From an uncultured Bacteroidales bacterium (GTDB taxonomy: Bacteria > Bacteroidota > Bacteroidia > Bacteroidales > Bacteroidaceae), in assembly GCA_937906165.1 (NCBI GenBank), contig CALCYA010000015.1, positions 1-51,475 on the forward strand: DNA of 51,475 bases, in the 5' to 3' direction. The notes beneath the pieces were generated by a model. That model ran no database searches, was not told the origin of the DNA, and saw only the letters and a list, made by a program, of their open reading frames with translations. A program made the position numbers and the translations under genes. Positions 42,543 to 51,084 of the stretch are shown here, in pieces (the stretch's first letter is position 1; each line of letters opens with the position of its first letter).

Positions 42543-44056
42543 CGCAGGCCTCCTTTCCCTAATGACAGCCATGCCTTTGGCAGATAATTGACGATATCGC
42601 CTGCTACAAGAGCTGTCTCACCAATTTCGGCCACAGCAAGGTCACCTGCAAGGCCGTGTATGTAAGCTGCTATACGCGCAGCATCGACACTATTGTACCC
42701 CTGCGCACGGAGCGCGAGAACAATGCCTGTAAGCACATCACCGCTGCCGCCGGTTGCCATACCCGGGTTGCCGGTGCTGTTGAAATAGAGATTACCGTCA
42801 GGAGCAACAATTGTGGTATATGCACCCTTCAGAAGAACCACGATGCTATATTTGCGTGCAACTCCACGCACTGCGCAAATGGTTGCGTATCTATCGGCAA
42901 ACTTGCCGAAAAGACGCTCTGCCTCTCCCGGATGCGGAGTAAGGAGACTACCCTTTGGCAGGAGTGACAGCCACTCCTTGTTGCGCGAAAGGATATTCAG
43001 CGCATCGGCATCAAGCACCAGCGGAGCGGAACTGTTCTTTATAAGATTATACAATGCCTCCTCACTCTCCTTGCACTGCCCTAACCCGGGACCTACAGCA
43101 ACGGCATTATATTTTGACGAATCAACCTGGTCACTGAAACAACTGTCGTTGCTGTCAATGCTTGTCATTGCCTCGGGAACAGCCACCTGCACAATGGGAT
43201 TATTGCAAGCAGGCACATGAACAGTGAGCAGCCCCACACCCGAGCGTAAAGCTGCGCGGGAAGCAAGCACCGAGGCACCTGCCATTCCTCTTGAGCCGGC
43301 GACAAGCAACGCACGTCCGAAGTTTCCCTTATGCGCATGCTTTGTACGAGGCCTCAACAGTGTCTTTATCTCCTTTTCATCAGTAAAATGCAGAGGTGAG
43401 GACTCCCTTTCTATCCACTCCTGTGAGAGCCCGATGTCAAGGATTGAGATATCGCCCACAAACGGAGCATTCTCGGGCATCAGCAGCGAAAGCTTTGGAA
43501 AGTGCAGCGTCAGCGTATCTGTTGCCGAAACCACGACACCCGTAAGCGGATTATTATCCTCGCCCAACAAGCCGGACGGCATATCCACAGCTACCACACG
43601 GCAGCCCGAAGTATTGATTCCATTGATTACATCGGCAAAGACAGAACCCGAGACATGCTTGTTGAGGCCGCTACCGAAGAGCGCATCAATTATTACAGTG
43701 TCCTTATCGAGCACAGGCATTGAAAATACATCTTTCACCTCAACGACAGGCACAGTTGTATTCTTCATGCGTTCAAGGTTCACTGCACAATCAGGTGATA
43801 GTTTACCTTTAGGGGTTATAATCCAAACTGCAACACTGTGCCCCTCCGCAGCAAGCATACGCGCTACGGCAAGACCGTCACCGCCATTGTTCCCCGGGCC
43901 GGCAAACACAGCAAAGCCACTACCGGAATAACGTTCAAGAACAGCAGCGGTGAGCGCACGCGCAGCCCGTTCCATAAGGTCTATGGAACAGATGGGCTCA
44001 TGCTCAATGGTGTAGGCATCGAGTTCCTTTACCTGCGCAGTATAAAAGAATTTCAT
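42539..44056 (-). CDS. nnr: Bifunctional NAD(P)HX epimerase / ADP-dependent NAD(P)HX dehydratase
   Basis: This 505-residue fusion repairs hydrated NADH and NADPH. The N-terminal epimerase domain (about 1-210, YjeF_N) has AGPGNNGGDGLAVARMLA. The C-terminal dehydratase domain (about 225-500, ribokinase-like) has LLVAGSRGMAGAS, LTPHPGEAERLFG and GNPGMATGGSGDVLTG with the catalytic Asp. The enzyme is cytoplasmic. Its ATG overlaps the aroQ stop in ATGA, and its own stop overlaps the next start the same way, so the three genes are translationally coupled. Confidence 0.96.
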   Translation of the reverse strand: MKFFYTAQVKELDAYTIEHEPICSIDLMERAARALTAAVLERYSGSGFAVFAGPGNNGGDGLAVARMLAAEGHSVAVWIITPKGKLSPDCAVNLERMKNTTVPVVEVKDVFSMPVLDKDTVIIDALFGSGLNKHVSGSVFADVINGINTSGCRVVAVDMPSGLLGEDNNPLTGVVVSATDTLTLHFPKLSLLMPENAPFVGDISILDIGLSQEWIERESSPLHFTDEKEIKTLLRPRTKHAHKGNFGRALLVAGSRGMAGASVLASRAALRSGVGLLTVHVPACNNPIVQVAVPEAMTSIDSNDSCFSDQVDSSKYNAVAVGPGLGQCKESEEALYNLIKNSSAPLVLDADALNILSRNKEWLSLLPKGSLLTPHPGEAERLFGKFADRYATICAVRGVARKYSIVVLLKGAYTTIVAPDGNLYFNSTGNPGMATGGSGDVLTGIVLALRAQGYNSVDAARIAAYIHGLAGDLAVAEIGETALVAGDIVNYLPKAWLSLGKGGLR

Positions 44057-44481
44057 AGTGCTGCAAGATATTCAAGACCCTCTTTATAACCGTCGAAGCC
44101 CTTGCCGCAGATTGTCTTCTGGGCATAGAGCGACACGAATGAGAAACGGCGGAACTCCTCGCGAGTTGATATGTCGGTGAGATGAACCTCCACCGTAGGC
44201 AGAGCCACCGCCTTGAGTGCATCAAGGATTGCCACACTCGTGTGGGTATATGCCGCAGGGTTTATGAGGATTGCATCGAACACACCGTAAGCTGCCTGGA
44301 TTTTATCCACAATAGCACCCTCATGGTTCGACTGGAAGAGCTCAACATCAAGAGAAAGTTCCCCGGCCACAGAGAGGATGAACTCTTCAAGCGCCTTGAA
44401 GTTCTTCGCGCCATAAAGAGCAGGCTCACGCAACCCCAAGAGATTGAGGTTAGGGCCGTTTATTACAAGTATCTTTTTCAT
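44053..44481 (-). CDS. aroQ: Type II 3-dehydroquinate dehydratase
   Basis: I start at 44481 (MKKILVINGPNLNLLGLREP), giving 142 residues, the normal size; the ten codons before it look non-coding. The enzyme makes 3-dehydroshikimate in the shikimate pathway. Conserved features are NGPNLNLLG, the catalytic Tyr region (PALYG), FQSNHEGAIVDKIQ, the catalytic His in INPAAYTHTSVAI, and VEVHLTDISTREEFR. It is the first gene of a coupled run on the minus strand and lies beside an 83-bp tandem repeat that may hold its promoter. Confidence 0.97.
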   Translation of the reverse strand: MKKILVINGPNLNLLGLREPALYGAKNFKALEEFILSVAGELSLDVELFQSNHEGAIVDKIQAAYGVFDAILINPAAYTHTSVAILDALKAVALPTVEVHLTDISTREEFRRFSFVSLYAQKTICGKGFDGYKEGLEYLAAL

Positions 44482-44501
44482 ATCGTCTGCAATATTGTTG
44501 C

Positions 44502-44697
44502 GAAGATACAAACAAACGAGCGAGAAATATCAAGCTTGCTTGAATATTTTTCACAGCGAGTGCAGATGTATGTGCACTGAAAGTGAAGATACAAACAAAC
44601 GAGCGAGAAATATCAAGCTTGCTTGAATATTTTTCACAGCGAGTGCGAATGTATGTGCACTGAAAGTGAAGATACAAACAAACAAGCGAGAAATATA
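44502..44697. repeat. 83-bp tandem repeat (two full units plus a partial third)
   Basis: Units start at 44502, 44585 and 44668, each with GAAGATACAAACAAACGAGC (A for G near the end in the third). The first two are almost identical over all 83 nt, differing near 44563 (TGCAGATG against TGCGAATG). Each full unit contains TCAAGC-TT-GCTTGA, a small inverted repeat. The array fills the gap between divergent aroQ and the ResB-CcsA gene. Confidence 0.95.
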
Positions 44698-44731
44698 AGA
44701 AGCAGTTTATTATTTATTGCAGCTTTGTAAC

Positions 44732-44739
44732 TATATTTG
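44732..44739 (+). promoter_or_regulatory. -7 element of the ResB-CcsA gene promoter
   Basis: TATATTTG fully matches the TAnnTTTG box and lies 18 nt before the start codon at 44758. No good TTTG element is found at the proper distance upstream; TTAT at 44707 is the nearest. Confidence 0.5.
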
Positions 44740-44757
44740 CGCACCAGCAAATATATA

Positions 44758-46383
44758 ATGAAACACGATAAACTGTTCAAATACCTTTCGTTCGGTCTTT
44801 TTGCCCTGATAACAGCCATTCTTATGGTTGCCACCATAATGGAGAAACTCTACGGCACGGAATATGCGCTGGAGAATATCTACTGCGCCCACTGGATGAT
44901 TGCACTGTGGACAGCAGCCACCCTCTCGGCCATTTTATATATACTGCAACGCAAGCTGCACAGGCAGCCTGCCACATTATGTCTTCACCTTGCCTTTGCT
45001 GTCATTCTCATAGGTGCCCTCGTGACGCACACCACAGGCAAGCAGGGACAGACACACCTGCGCACAGGCGAGCTTACCAACCAATATGTGCTCCCCGACA
45101 GCACAATAGAGAAACTGCCGTTCAGCATCTCACTGCACGGCTTTGAGGTAACACGTTACGCAGGTACCCAAGCTCCTATGGACTTTGTGAGCACCATTGT
45201 AATATATGACAATGAGCGAATTGAGGGAACAGTATCCATGAACAACATATTCAAGCACCGAGGCTATCGCTTTTACCAGTCGGGATATGACAATGACGAG
45301 CGGGGCACGTTCCTTGCCGTATCGCACGACCCGTGGGGAATAGGAATTACATACGCAGGATATTCGCTGCTGTTGCTATCGATGATACTGTTTTTCGTTC
45401 AGCCGGACAGCCGTTTCCGTACCGCATTACGAAAAGGCAGGAATATTGCCATAATATTATTAATGCTCTTTGTCTCAACGACATCTAGTGCAAGAAATAC
45501 GCAGCTGATACCCGCAAAGGGAAATGTAATTGCCTTGCTGGGGACAAATTACGGCGCCGAGGCTCTTTACAACAGCATGAGCAACAATCGTCCATTGGCA
45601 ATAACATGCCTTGCGACAGGCACAATACTTTTTGTTTTGTTCTGCATAAACAGAAAGGAGAACAGAACACGGCAAATACTTGCTTCCTGGATTAAGGTTA
45701 TAGCTTGGGTAACAGCCACATACCTGTCGTTGCAGATAGCCCTGCGCTGGCACATAGGCGGACATATACCATTGTCCAACGGTTATGAAACAACGGTTTT
45801 TATGGCATGGCTCAGCATACTGATGACCCCCATAGCCGGCAATAGAGTAAAGGAGATGTTACCTTTCGGATATATTGTATGCGGCCTTGCCCTGCTTGTA
45901 TCGACCTTTGGCGACAGTACAGAGCAAATAGCACCCCTTGCACCTGTACTGCGGTCACCACTGCTGAGCATACACGTTGTGGTGATAATGATTTCATACA
46001 CTCTACTGGCATTTACTATGCTCAACGGCATTGCAGCAGTAGCAATAAAGGTAACCCGCAAGAATAGAGAAGAGGAGATTGCCGAACTGCAGAGAACAAG
46101 CATCCTCATGCTCTACCCTGCCGTGTTCCTGCTCACTGCCGGAATATTCATCGGAGCCGTATGGGCAAACGTATCGTGGGGGCGTTACTGGGGCTGGGAC
46201 CCCAAGGAGGTGTGGGCACTCATCACCATGCTCGTCTACAGCGCTGCCCTGCACAGCGGCTCGATAAAGGCAATGCGCCGCCCGATGTTCTTCCACATAT
46301 ACTGCATACTCGCGTTCCTCACAGTGCTCATCACCTACTTTGGTGTCAACTTCATCCTGGGCGGCATGCACAGTTACGCGTGA
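44758..46383 (+). CDS. ResB-CcsA fusion protein, cytochrome c maturation (system II)
   Basis: The start at 44758 (MKHDKLFKYLSFGLF) gives 541 residues; an in-frame TTG upstream falls inside the promoter. The N-terminal third (about 10-230) is ResB-like, with helices around a periplasmic domain (HGFEVTRYAGTQAP, FKHRGYRFYQSGYD). The C-terminal part (about 290-541) is CcsA-like, with PLSNGYETTVFMAW and the haem-binding WGRYWGWDPKEVWALI. Such fusions export haem and attach it to apocytochromes c outside the membrane. No cytochrome c gene is nearby. The stop codon is only 14 nt from the convergent pstB stop, with no terminator between. Confidence 0.92.
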   Translation: MKHDKLFKYLSFGLFALITAILMVATIMEKLYGTEYALENIYCAHWMIALWTAATLSAILYILQRKLHRQPATLCLHLAFAVILIGALVTHTTGKQGQTHLRTGELTNQYVLPDSTIEKLPFSISLHGFEVTRYAGTQAPMDFVSTIVIYDNERIEGTVSMNNIFKHRGYRFYQSGYDNDERGTFLAVSHDPWGIGITYAGYSLLLLSMILFFVQPDSRFRTALRKGRNIAIILLMLFVSTTSSARNTQLIPAKGNVIALLGTNYGAEALYNSMSNNRPLAITCLATGTILFVLFCINRKENRTRQILASWIKVIAWVTATYLSLQIALRWHIGGHIPLSNGYETTVFMAWLSILMTPIAGNRVKEMLPFGYIVCGLALLVSTFGDSTEQIAPLAPVLRSPLLSIHVVVIMISYTLLAFTMLNGIAAVAIKVTRKNREEEIAELQRTSILMLYPAVFLLTAGIFIGAVWANVSWGRYWGWDPKEVWALITMLVYSAALHSGSIKAMRRPMFFHIYCILAFLTVLITYFGVNFILGGMHSYA

Positions 46384-46397
46384 AGGAGCATACGGTT

Positions 46398-47165
46398 TTA
46401 TCCCATTTTGCCTGTAAGGTAGGCCTTTGTGCGTTCGTCCGAAGGATTGGAGAACAATGTGGCCGTATCGCCATATTCAACCAACTCGCCAAGATACATG
46501 AACATCGATTTTGAGGATATACGCATCGCCTGACCCATATTGTGGGTTACGATAAGTATTGTCACATCCTTCTGCAGCTCCTTCATGAGTTCCTCGATAT
46601 GTGCTGTCGCTATCGGGTCAAGAGCAGAGGTCGGTTCATCCATCAGCAGCACATCGGGCTTCATGGCCAACGCACGGGCGATACACAAACGCTGTTGCTG
46701 GCCACCGGAAAGGAATGTGCCTTTCTTGTTCAGAACATCCTTGACCTCGTCCCATAATGCAACACTCTTCAGACAGCGTTCGACGGTTTCATCCTTCTCG
46801 GTTTTTGAAAGACGGATGCCGTTAAGTGCATACCCGGAAAGCACATTATCGTATATGCTCATCGTGGGGAAAGGTGCAGGTCGCTGAAAGACCATACCTA
46901 CCCTGCGACGTACATCAATAGGCTCCATTGAGAGGATATTTTCTCCGTTCAACAAAATCTCGCCATCTACACGGATGTTCGGATAAAGGTTATGCATCAG
47001 GTTTACAGCACGCAACAATGTACTTTTGCCACAACCCGAGGGACCCATTATGGCGGTTATCGTATTTCTGTCGATGGCAGCCGATACATACTTCACAGCC
47101 ATCGTCTGCTTGGTATATGATACACAAGTCTTATTGAATTCAAGTATAGGTTTTACTGGTTCCAT
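46398..47165 (-). CDS. pstB: Phosphate ABC transporter ATP-binding protein
   Basis: This 255-residue ATPase drives high-affinity phosphate import. The Walker A motif is GPSGCGKST (about 41-49), the signature LSGGQQQRLCIARALA and the Walker B LLMDEPTSALDP; a switch His follows in LIVTHNM. It overlaps pstA by 13 nt and is the last gene of the operon. A phoU gene normally follows pstB, but here the next gene is convergent and unrelated. Confidence 0.98.
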   Translation of the reverse strand: MEPVKPILEFNKTCVSYTKQTMAVKYVSAAIDRNTITAIMGPSGCGKSTLLRAVNLMHNLYPNIRVDGEILLNGENILSMEPIDVRRRVGMVFQRPAPFPTMSIYDNVLSGYALNGIRLSKTEKDETVERCLKSVALWDEVKDVLNKKGTFLSGGQQQRLCIARALAMKPDVLLMDEPTSALDPIATAHIEELMKELQKDVTILIVTHNMGQAMRISSKSMFMYLGELVEYGDTATLFSNPSDERTKAYLTGKMG

Positions 47166-48019
47166 TTTTTTGCAAGATACTTAGATAAAAGATTCAATGT
47201 AAGAACAAATAATAACAAGAAGAGTGATGCACCCCAAATAAGTTCCTGAAGATTAGGGTCATTGAAGAACTCCCATATAAGCAGAGGCACTGCCGATATC
47301 GGCTTGTCGATCGCAAAGCGGATGAATGAGCAGCCGAGTGCGGTGAACATAAGCGGTGCCGTTTCGCCAATTACGCGCGAGATTGCCAACAATACGCCGG
47401 TAAAGATACCGCCGAAAGCAGCGGGAAGCTGTACTTTAAGCATTACGCGGGCACGGTTGCCACCGAGAGCCAACCCTGCTTCCTTGAGCGATGCAGGCAA
47501 TATCTTCAATGTCTCTTCGGTAGAACGGATAATCAGCGGCAACATCATGATGAAGAGCGCGACACTGCCTGCAATAGCCGAGTAACCTTTCATTGGAACA
47601 ACCACCCATATATAAACCACAATACCGATTATGACCGAGGGGGTTCCTTGCAACAGGTCGGTAAGATAACTCACCGTCCGGGCGAACCTGTTTTTAGGGT
47701 TCTCCGCCAGAAATGCACCGCACATGATGCCTACCGGGATTGCTACAACCGCAGCCATGCCAAGCATCAGCATTGTTCCTACAATTCCGTTTGCAATACC
47801 GCCGGGAATAGGTTCACCGGCCTCAATTGCTTTCATCGCTTTGTACGCTGTTGGGGTTGGCTCGGTAAAGAAAGACCACGAAAGCTGGTCATAGCCACGC
47901 AGGAACACCTCTCCCAAAATGGCAAACAGAGGAACAGCCGTAAGAGCCGCCAGCAAACATACGGCCCATAGCAACGCTTTATCCTTTGCCAAACGTTTTC
48001 TGATTTTCAATTTTTCCAT
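47153..48019 (-). CDS. pstA: Phosphate ABC transporter permease PstA
   Basis: The 288-residue inner membrane protein has six helices. The permease loop that contacts PstB reads EETLKILPASLKEAGLALGGNRARV. The family features GIANGIVGTMLMLGMA and RVIGETAPLMFTALG are present. It pairs with PstC to form the channel. It lies 2 nt after pstC and overlaps pstB. Confidence 0.97.
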   Translation of the reverse strand: MEKLKIRKRLAKDKALLWAVCLLAALTAVPLFAILGEVFLRGYDQLSWSFFTEPTPTAYKAMKAIEAGEPIPGGIANGIVGTMLMLGMAAVVAIPVGIMCGAFLAENPKNRFARTVSYLTDLLQGTPSVIIGIVVYIWVVVPMKGYSAIAGSVALFIMMLPLIIRSTEETLKILPASLKEAGLALGGNRARVMLKVQLPAAFGGIFTGVLLAISRVIGETAPLMFTALGCSFIRFAIDKPISAVPLLIWEFFNDPNLQELIWGASLFLLLFVLTLNLLSKYLAKKWNQ

Positions 48020-48021
48020 AG

Positions 48022-48879
48022 TTATGCTATTCTTGCGCGTTTAATCATTATTTTACCTATCATATTGATGAATGCCGTAATCAGGAACAATATAAGGCCT
48101 ATGGCAATCAGTGACGATAGTCTCAAGTCATCAGCCTCACCGAATTGGTTTGCGATGATTGATGCCATTGAGTTACCCGTTGATGTGATTGAATCGGGGA
48201 TATTATTGGTATTTCCTATCAACATCGTTACAGTCATTGTCTCGCCCAATGCACGGCCAATCGCCAAGATATAAGAAGAGAAGATACCAGAGCCGGCAAC
48301 AGGGAACACCACTTTACGGATAACCTCGGCATGAGTAGCGCCAAGACTGTATGCACCCTCTTTCAGATCATTCGGCACCATTTTTATAAACTCGGCACTC
48401 AGCGAGGCTGCGTAAGGAACAATCATAATGGCCAACACTAACGAAGCTGTAAGCACGCCTGAACCTTGTGGTGAAATATTGAGCGCCATAATCAGAGGGC
48501 GCAAAGTGTAGAAGCCCCATAAGCCATATATAATGGATGGTATACCGGCCAACAAGTCCGTTACAGTGCTCAACACGGCAGCAATACGTGTCCCTTTGAA
48601 ATACTCACCTACAAACAATGCTACGGGCAGCGAAAACGGGATACAGAACAAAAGTGCAAGCAACGTAGTCATCAGCGTACCTGTAATGAACGGCAGTGCA
48701 CCGTACTGTTCCGCTCCCTCCGTGTAGCTCCACTCCGAAGAGGTCAGGAACTTAAAGAACCCGAAATGCTCGAATGCCTCGTACGCGTCAGTGACGAGGG
48801 CGTAGACTACGCCCCCGCACACTATCGGCATTATCAATGCTGCTGCGAACAATAGGGTTTTGTATAACTTATCGCTCAT
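48022..48879 (-). CDS. pstC: Phosphate ABC transporter permease PstC
   Basis: This 285-residue permease has six helices and the family phrases ALPFITGTLMTTLLALLF, DLLAGIPSIIYGLWGF and RALGETMTVTMLIGN. The coupling loop is KMVPNDLKEGAYSLGATHAEV. It follows pstS by 9 nt. Length is normal for the short PstC form. Confidence 0.97.
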   Translation of the reverse strand: MSDKLYKTLLFAAALIMPIVCGGVVYALVTDAYEAFEHFGFFKFLTSSEWSYTEGAEQYGALPFITGTLMTTLLALLFCIPFSLPVALFVGEYFKGTRIAAVLSTVTDLLAGIPSIIYGLWGFYTLRPLIMALNISPQGSGVLTASLVLAIMIVPYAASLSAEFIKMVPNDLKEGAYSLGATHAEVIRKVVFPVAGSGIFSSYILAIGRALGETMTVTMLIGNTNNIPDSITSTGNSMASIIANQFGEADDLRLSSLIAIGLILFLITAFINMIGKIMIKRARIA

Positions 48880-48888
48880 AACGTTTTA

Positions 48889-49950
48889 TTATTGCAACAT
48901 TGGGATTCCGTCATATGTCACAGTCTTTAGATTCTTAAGACTCAACTCCTTGGCTTTAGCCGGTAGCGGAGCATAATGCACCTCGGATGTGATATGCTGC
49001 GCCTCGTCCGAAAGGATGTACTCCAAGAGGTCAAGTGTTGCCAAAGCCTGCTCCTTTGTACGGTCGGAGTAGTTCTGTTCCTTGTATATTATCATCCAAG
49101 TGAAGGTTGAAATCGGGTATGCACCGGCAGCATCCGAATTTGTTATTGAACAACGGGTATCGGCTGGAATTTCACCTGATGCGGCAGCCGAGATCGATGC
49201 TGATGACGGCATAACAAACTCACCTTTCTGATTATCGACACATGCATAAGGTATCTTCTGTGCAAAAGCATACTCCGAGCCTACATAGCCTATTGAGTTC
49301 TTTGTCTGTTTGATGACACCTGCCACACCTGGATTTCCCTTTGCAGCCTGTCCGGCAGGAAAGTCAACCGATTTACCGGCACCATATTTTGAAGCCCACA
49401 TAGGACTTACCTTGGTAAGGTAATCAGTGAACACGAATGTTGTACCTGAACCATCGGAACGATATACAGGGATGATAGTCTCCTCCGGGAGCTTTACATC
49501 GGGATTGAGAGCAGCCAAACGCTCATCGTTCCACATCTTTATCTCACCGGCAAAGATGTCCGCGATAATCTCACCTGACAGTTTCAATTCATTTACGCCA
49601 TCAAGATTGTAGGCAACAACCACAGCGCCCATACAGGTTGGGATATGTACTACAGGATCCATCTCTGACATCTCCTTGTCCGAAAGAAAGGCATCGCTGC
49701 CTGCAAAATCTACAATCTTGTCACGAAGGTTTCGTACGCCTCCGCCCGAACCTATACCACCATACGCTACCTGGTCACCGCCGAGCTGTCCGAACTGCTC
49801 AAATACCACATTGTAGAAGGGGAGAGGGAACGTAGCACCCGCACCGGAAAGTTCCTGCGCCCCACGGCCGCCATTGTTCTGATTACCGCCACAAGCCACA
49901 AAAGCAAATGCAACAGCCAATGTCATTACTGATGATAGAATCTTTTTCAT
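48889..49950 (-). CDS. pstS: Phosphate-binding lipoprotein PstS
   Basis: The start at 49950 (MKKILSSVMTLAVAFAFVACGG) gives 353 residues with a lipobox Cys at 20. The mature protein shows the phosphate-binding features LSGAGATFPLPFYN, YGGIGSGGGVR, FAGSDAFLS and YRSDGSGTTFVF. It captures phosphate in the periplasm and delivers it to PstCA. It lies 20 nt after the porin gene, so phosphate uptake across both membranes is probably one transcript. Confidence 0.97.
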   Translation of the reverse strand: MKKILSSVMTLAVAFAFVACGGNQNNGGRGAQELSGAGATFPLPFYNVVFEQFGQLGGDQVAYGGIGSGGGVRNLRDKIVDFAGSDAFLSDKEMSEMDPVVHIPTCMGAVVVAYNLDGVNELKLSGEIIADIFAGEIKMWNDERLAALNPDVKLPEETIIPVYRSDGSGTTFVFTDYLTKVSPMWASKYGAGKSVDFPAGQAAKGNPGVAGVIKQTKNSIGYVGSEYAFAQKIPYACVDNQKGEFVMPSSASISAAASGEIPADTRCSITNSDAAGAYPISTFTWMIIYKEQNYSDRTKEQALATLDLLEYILSDEAQHITSEVHYAPLPAKAKELSLKNLKTVTYDGIPMLQ

Positions 49951-49970
49951 ATAATCTTGATTGTTAATAT

Positions 49971-50951
49971 TTAGAATCCGAAGTAACAATTCACATATGC
50001 ATAGTGTCCGTTCTTTGCCCCGTCAGCCTTTGGCATTGTCATTCTGAAATTAGGAGCAATCTTCACATACTTACCGAGCTTGAACTGTGCACCGAAGATA
50101 GCAGCCGACTCATCCTTGGAGATGTTCCAGTCATCTTTAGAGTACAAGTCATCGAAGCGGGCATAAAGGTCGGCGTTTTTTGTAAGACGGGCCGAAGCAA
50201 AGAGCGAATATCCATACTGGTCGGCACCATCAGCATATGAGGCATTCCACATCTGGTTATACTCTGCACCAAGCGTAAACTTCTCGTGCTTGTATCCGAC
50301 AAATGCAGCCAAGTTTATAATATCCTTTTTGCCATCTTCGCCACTCTCGTTCAGACCGCCATAAACACGGACCTGAAGACCTTTGACCAGGGTAAGAGTC
50401 AGACCCAGGCCATAATTTAGTCCATCATTCTTCTGAATCTTCTTGTAGCCCTCGCCATTCACAATGATAGCATCAGCAGATAGCCAATCAGCGAATTTGT
50501 AGGCTACAGAGAGACCTAAATCGGCACTGCTGCCGAATTTGTACTCATCCTGAAAAGACTTCATAACGTAACGGTAGCCCCAGAATTTCTCCTGAAAGTT
50601 GAACTGGGTAGTAGAGATAAGACCGCCGGAGAGTGTAAGGTTTCCGCTCTTCCACTGTACCTGTGCATTCTTGATATAGGCAATGCGCTGATAGTCATTG
50701 ACATCTGAAGACTTGCCGATGTCCATTACAGCTTTTGTAGACAAGCCCTTGCCGAAGTTGTATTCATAGCCCAGATAGCTACGCTCCAGTTCAAAGCCAC
50801 GGTCGTCATTATCAGCGCCGAAGCCTGTGTGGAAATTACCGAACACCTGAACAATCGCTTTGCCCTTGGGCTCCTCTGTCTTGGCATTCTGCGCCTGTGC
50901 GCCGATGCCGATGCAGGTTAAAACACCCGCCAAAATCAGTTTTGTTTTCAT
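49971..50951 (-). CDS. Outer membrane porin heading the pst operon
   Basis: I start at 50951 (MKTKLILAGVLTCIGIGAQAQ), giving 326 residues; the 34 residues upstream cross the promoter. The mature protein is a beta barrel with alternating strands and a C-terminal aromatic (YVNCYFGF). Its phrases (FELERSYLGYEYNFGKGLSTKAVMD, GGLISTTQFNFQEKFWGYRYV) recall the phosphate-selective porin O/P group. Position just before pstS supports a phosphate-entry role. Selectivity is inferred from context only. Confidence 0.85.
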   Translation of the reverse strand: MKTKLILAGVLTCIGIGAQAQNAKTEEPKGKAIVQVFGNFHTGFGADNDDRGFELERSYLGYEYNFGKGLSTKAVMDIGKSSDVNDYQRIAYIKNAQVQWKSGNLTLSGGLISTTQFNFQEKFWGYRYVMKSFQDEYKFGSSADLGLSVAYKFADWLSADAIIVNGEGYKKIQKNDGLNYGLGLTLTLVKGLQVRVYGGLNESGEDGKKDIINLAAFVGYKHEKFTLGAEYNQMWNASYADGADQYGYSLFASARLTKNADLYARFDDLYSKDDWNISKDESAAIFGAQFKLGKYVKIAPNFRMTMPKADGAKNGHYAYVNCYFGF

Positions 50952-50980
50952 AGTCTTTTGTCTCATTAAGTTTGACGCTG

Positions 50981-50988
50981 CAAAAGTA
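50981..50988 (-). promoter_or_regulatory. -7 element of the porin-pst operon promoter
   Basis: Read on the minus strand this is TACTTTTG, a full match to TAnnTTTG, 29 nt before the start codon. No TTTG lies at 19-21 nt upstream, as expected for a promoter that needs an activator. Confidence 0.6.
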
Positions 50989-50998
50989 TCGGGAAGAC

Positions 50999-51016
50999 AT
51001 TTCATAAATGTTACAA
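50999..51016. promoter_or_regulatory. Candidate PhoB-binding (Pho box-like) site
   Basis: ATTTCATAAATGTTACAA keeps the AAAT spacer of the E. coli Pho box (CTGTCAT-AAAT-CTGTCAC), with 5 of 7 matches in the left half and 3 of 7 in the right. It sits where the missing -33 element of the pst promoter would be. The Bacteroidetes Pho box is not one I know securely, so this is a suggestion. Confidence 0.35.
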
Positions 51017-51084
51017 AACAATTAAGCTTTCGTGAAATGGAGAATGTGAGCAAAATATTACATTTTTATTAAATCTTTCATTGG

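Noticed and set aside
44502..44697. CRISPR array
   Set aside because: Units are 83-bp direct tandem repeats with no unique spacers and no cas genes nearby.
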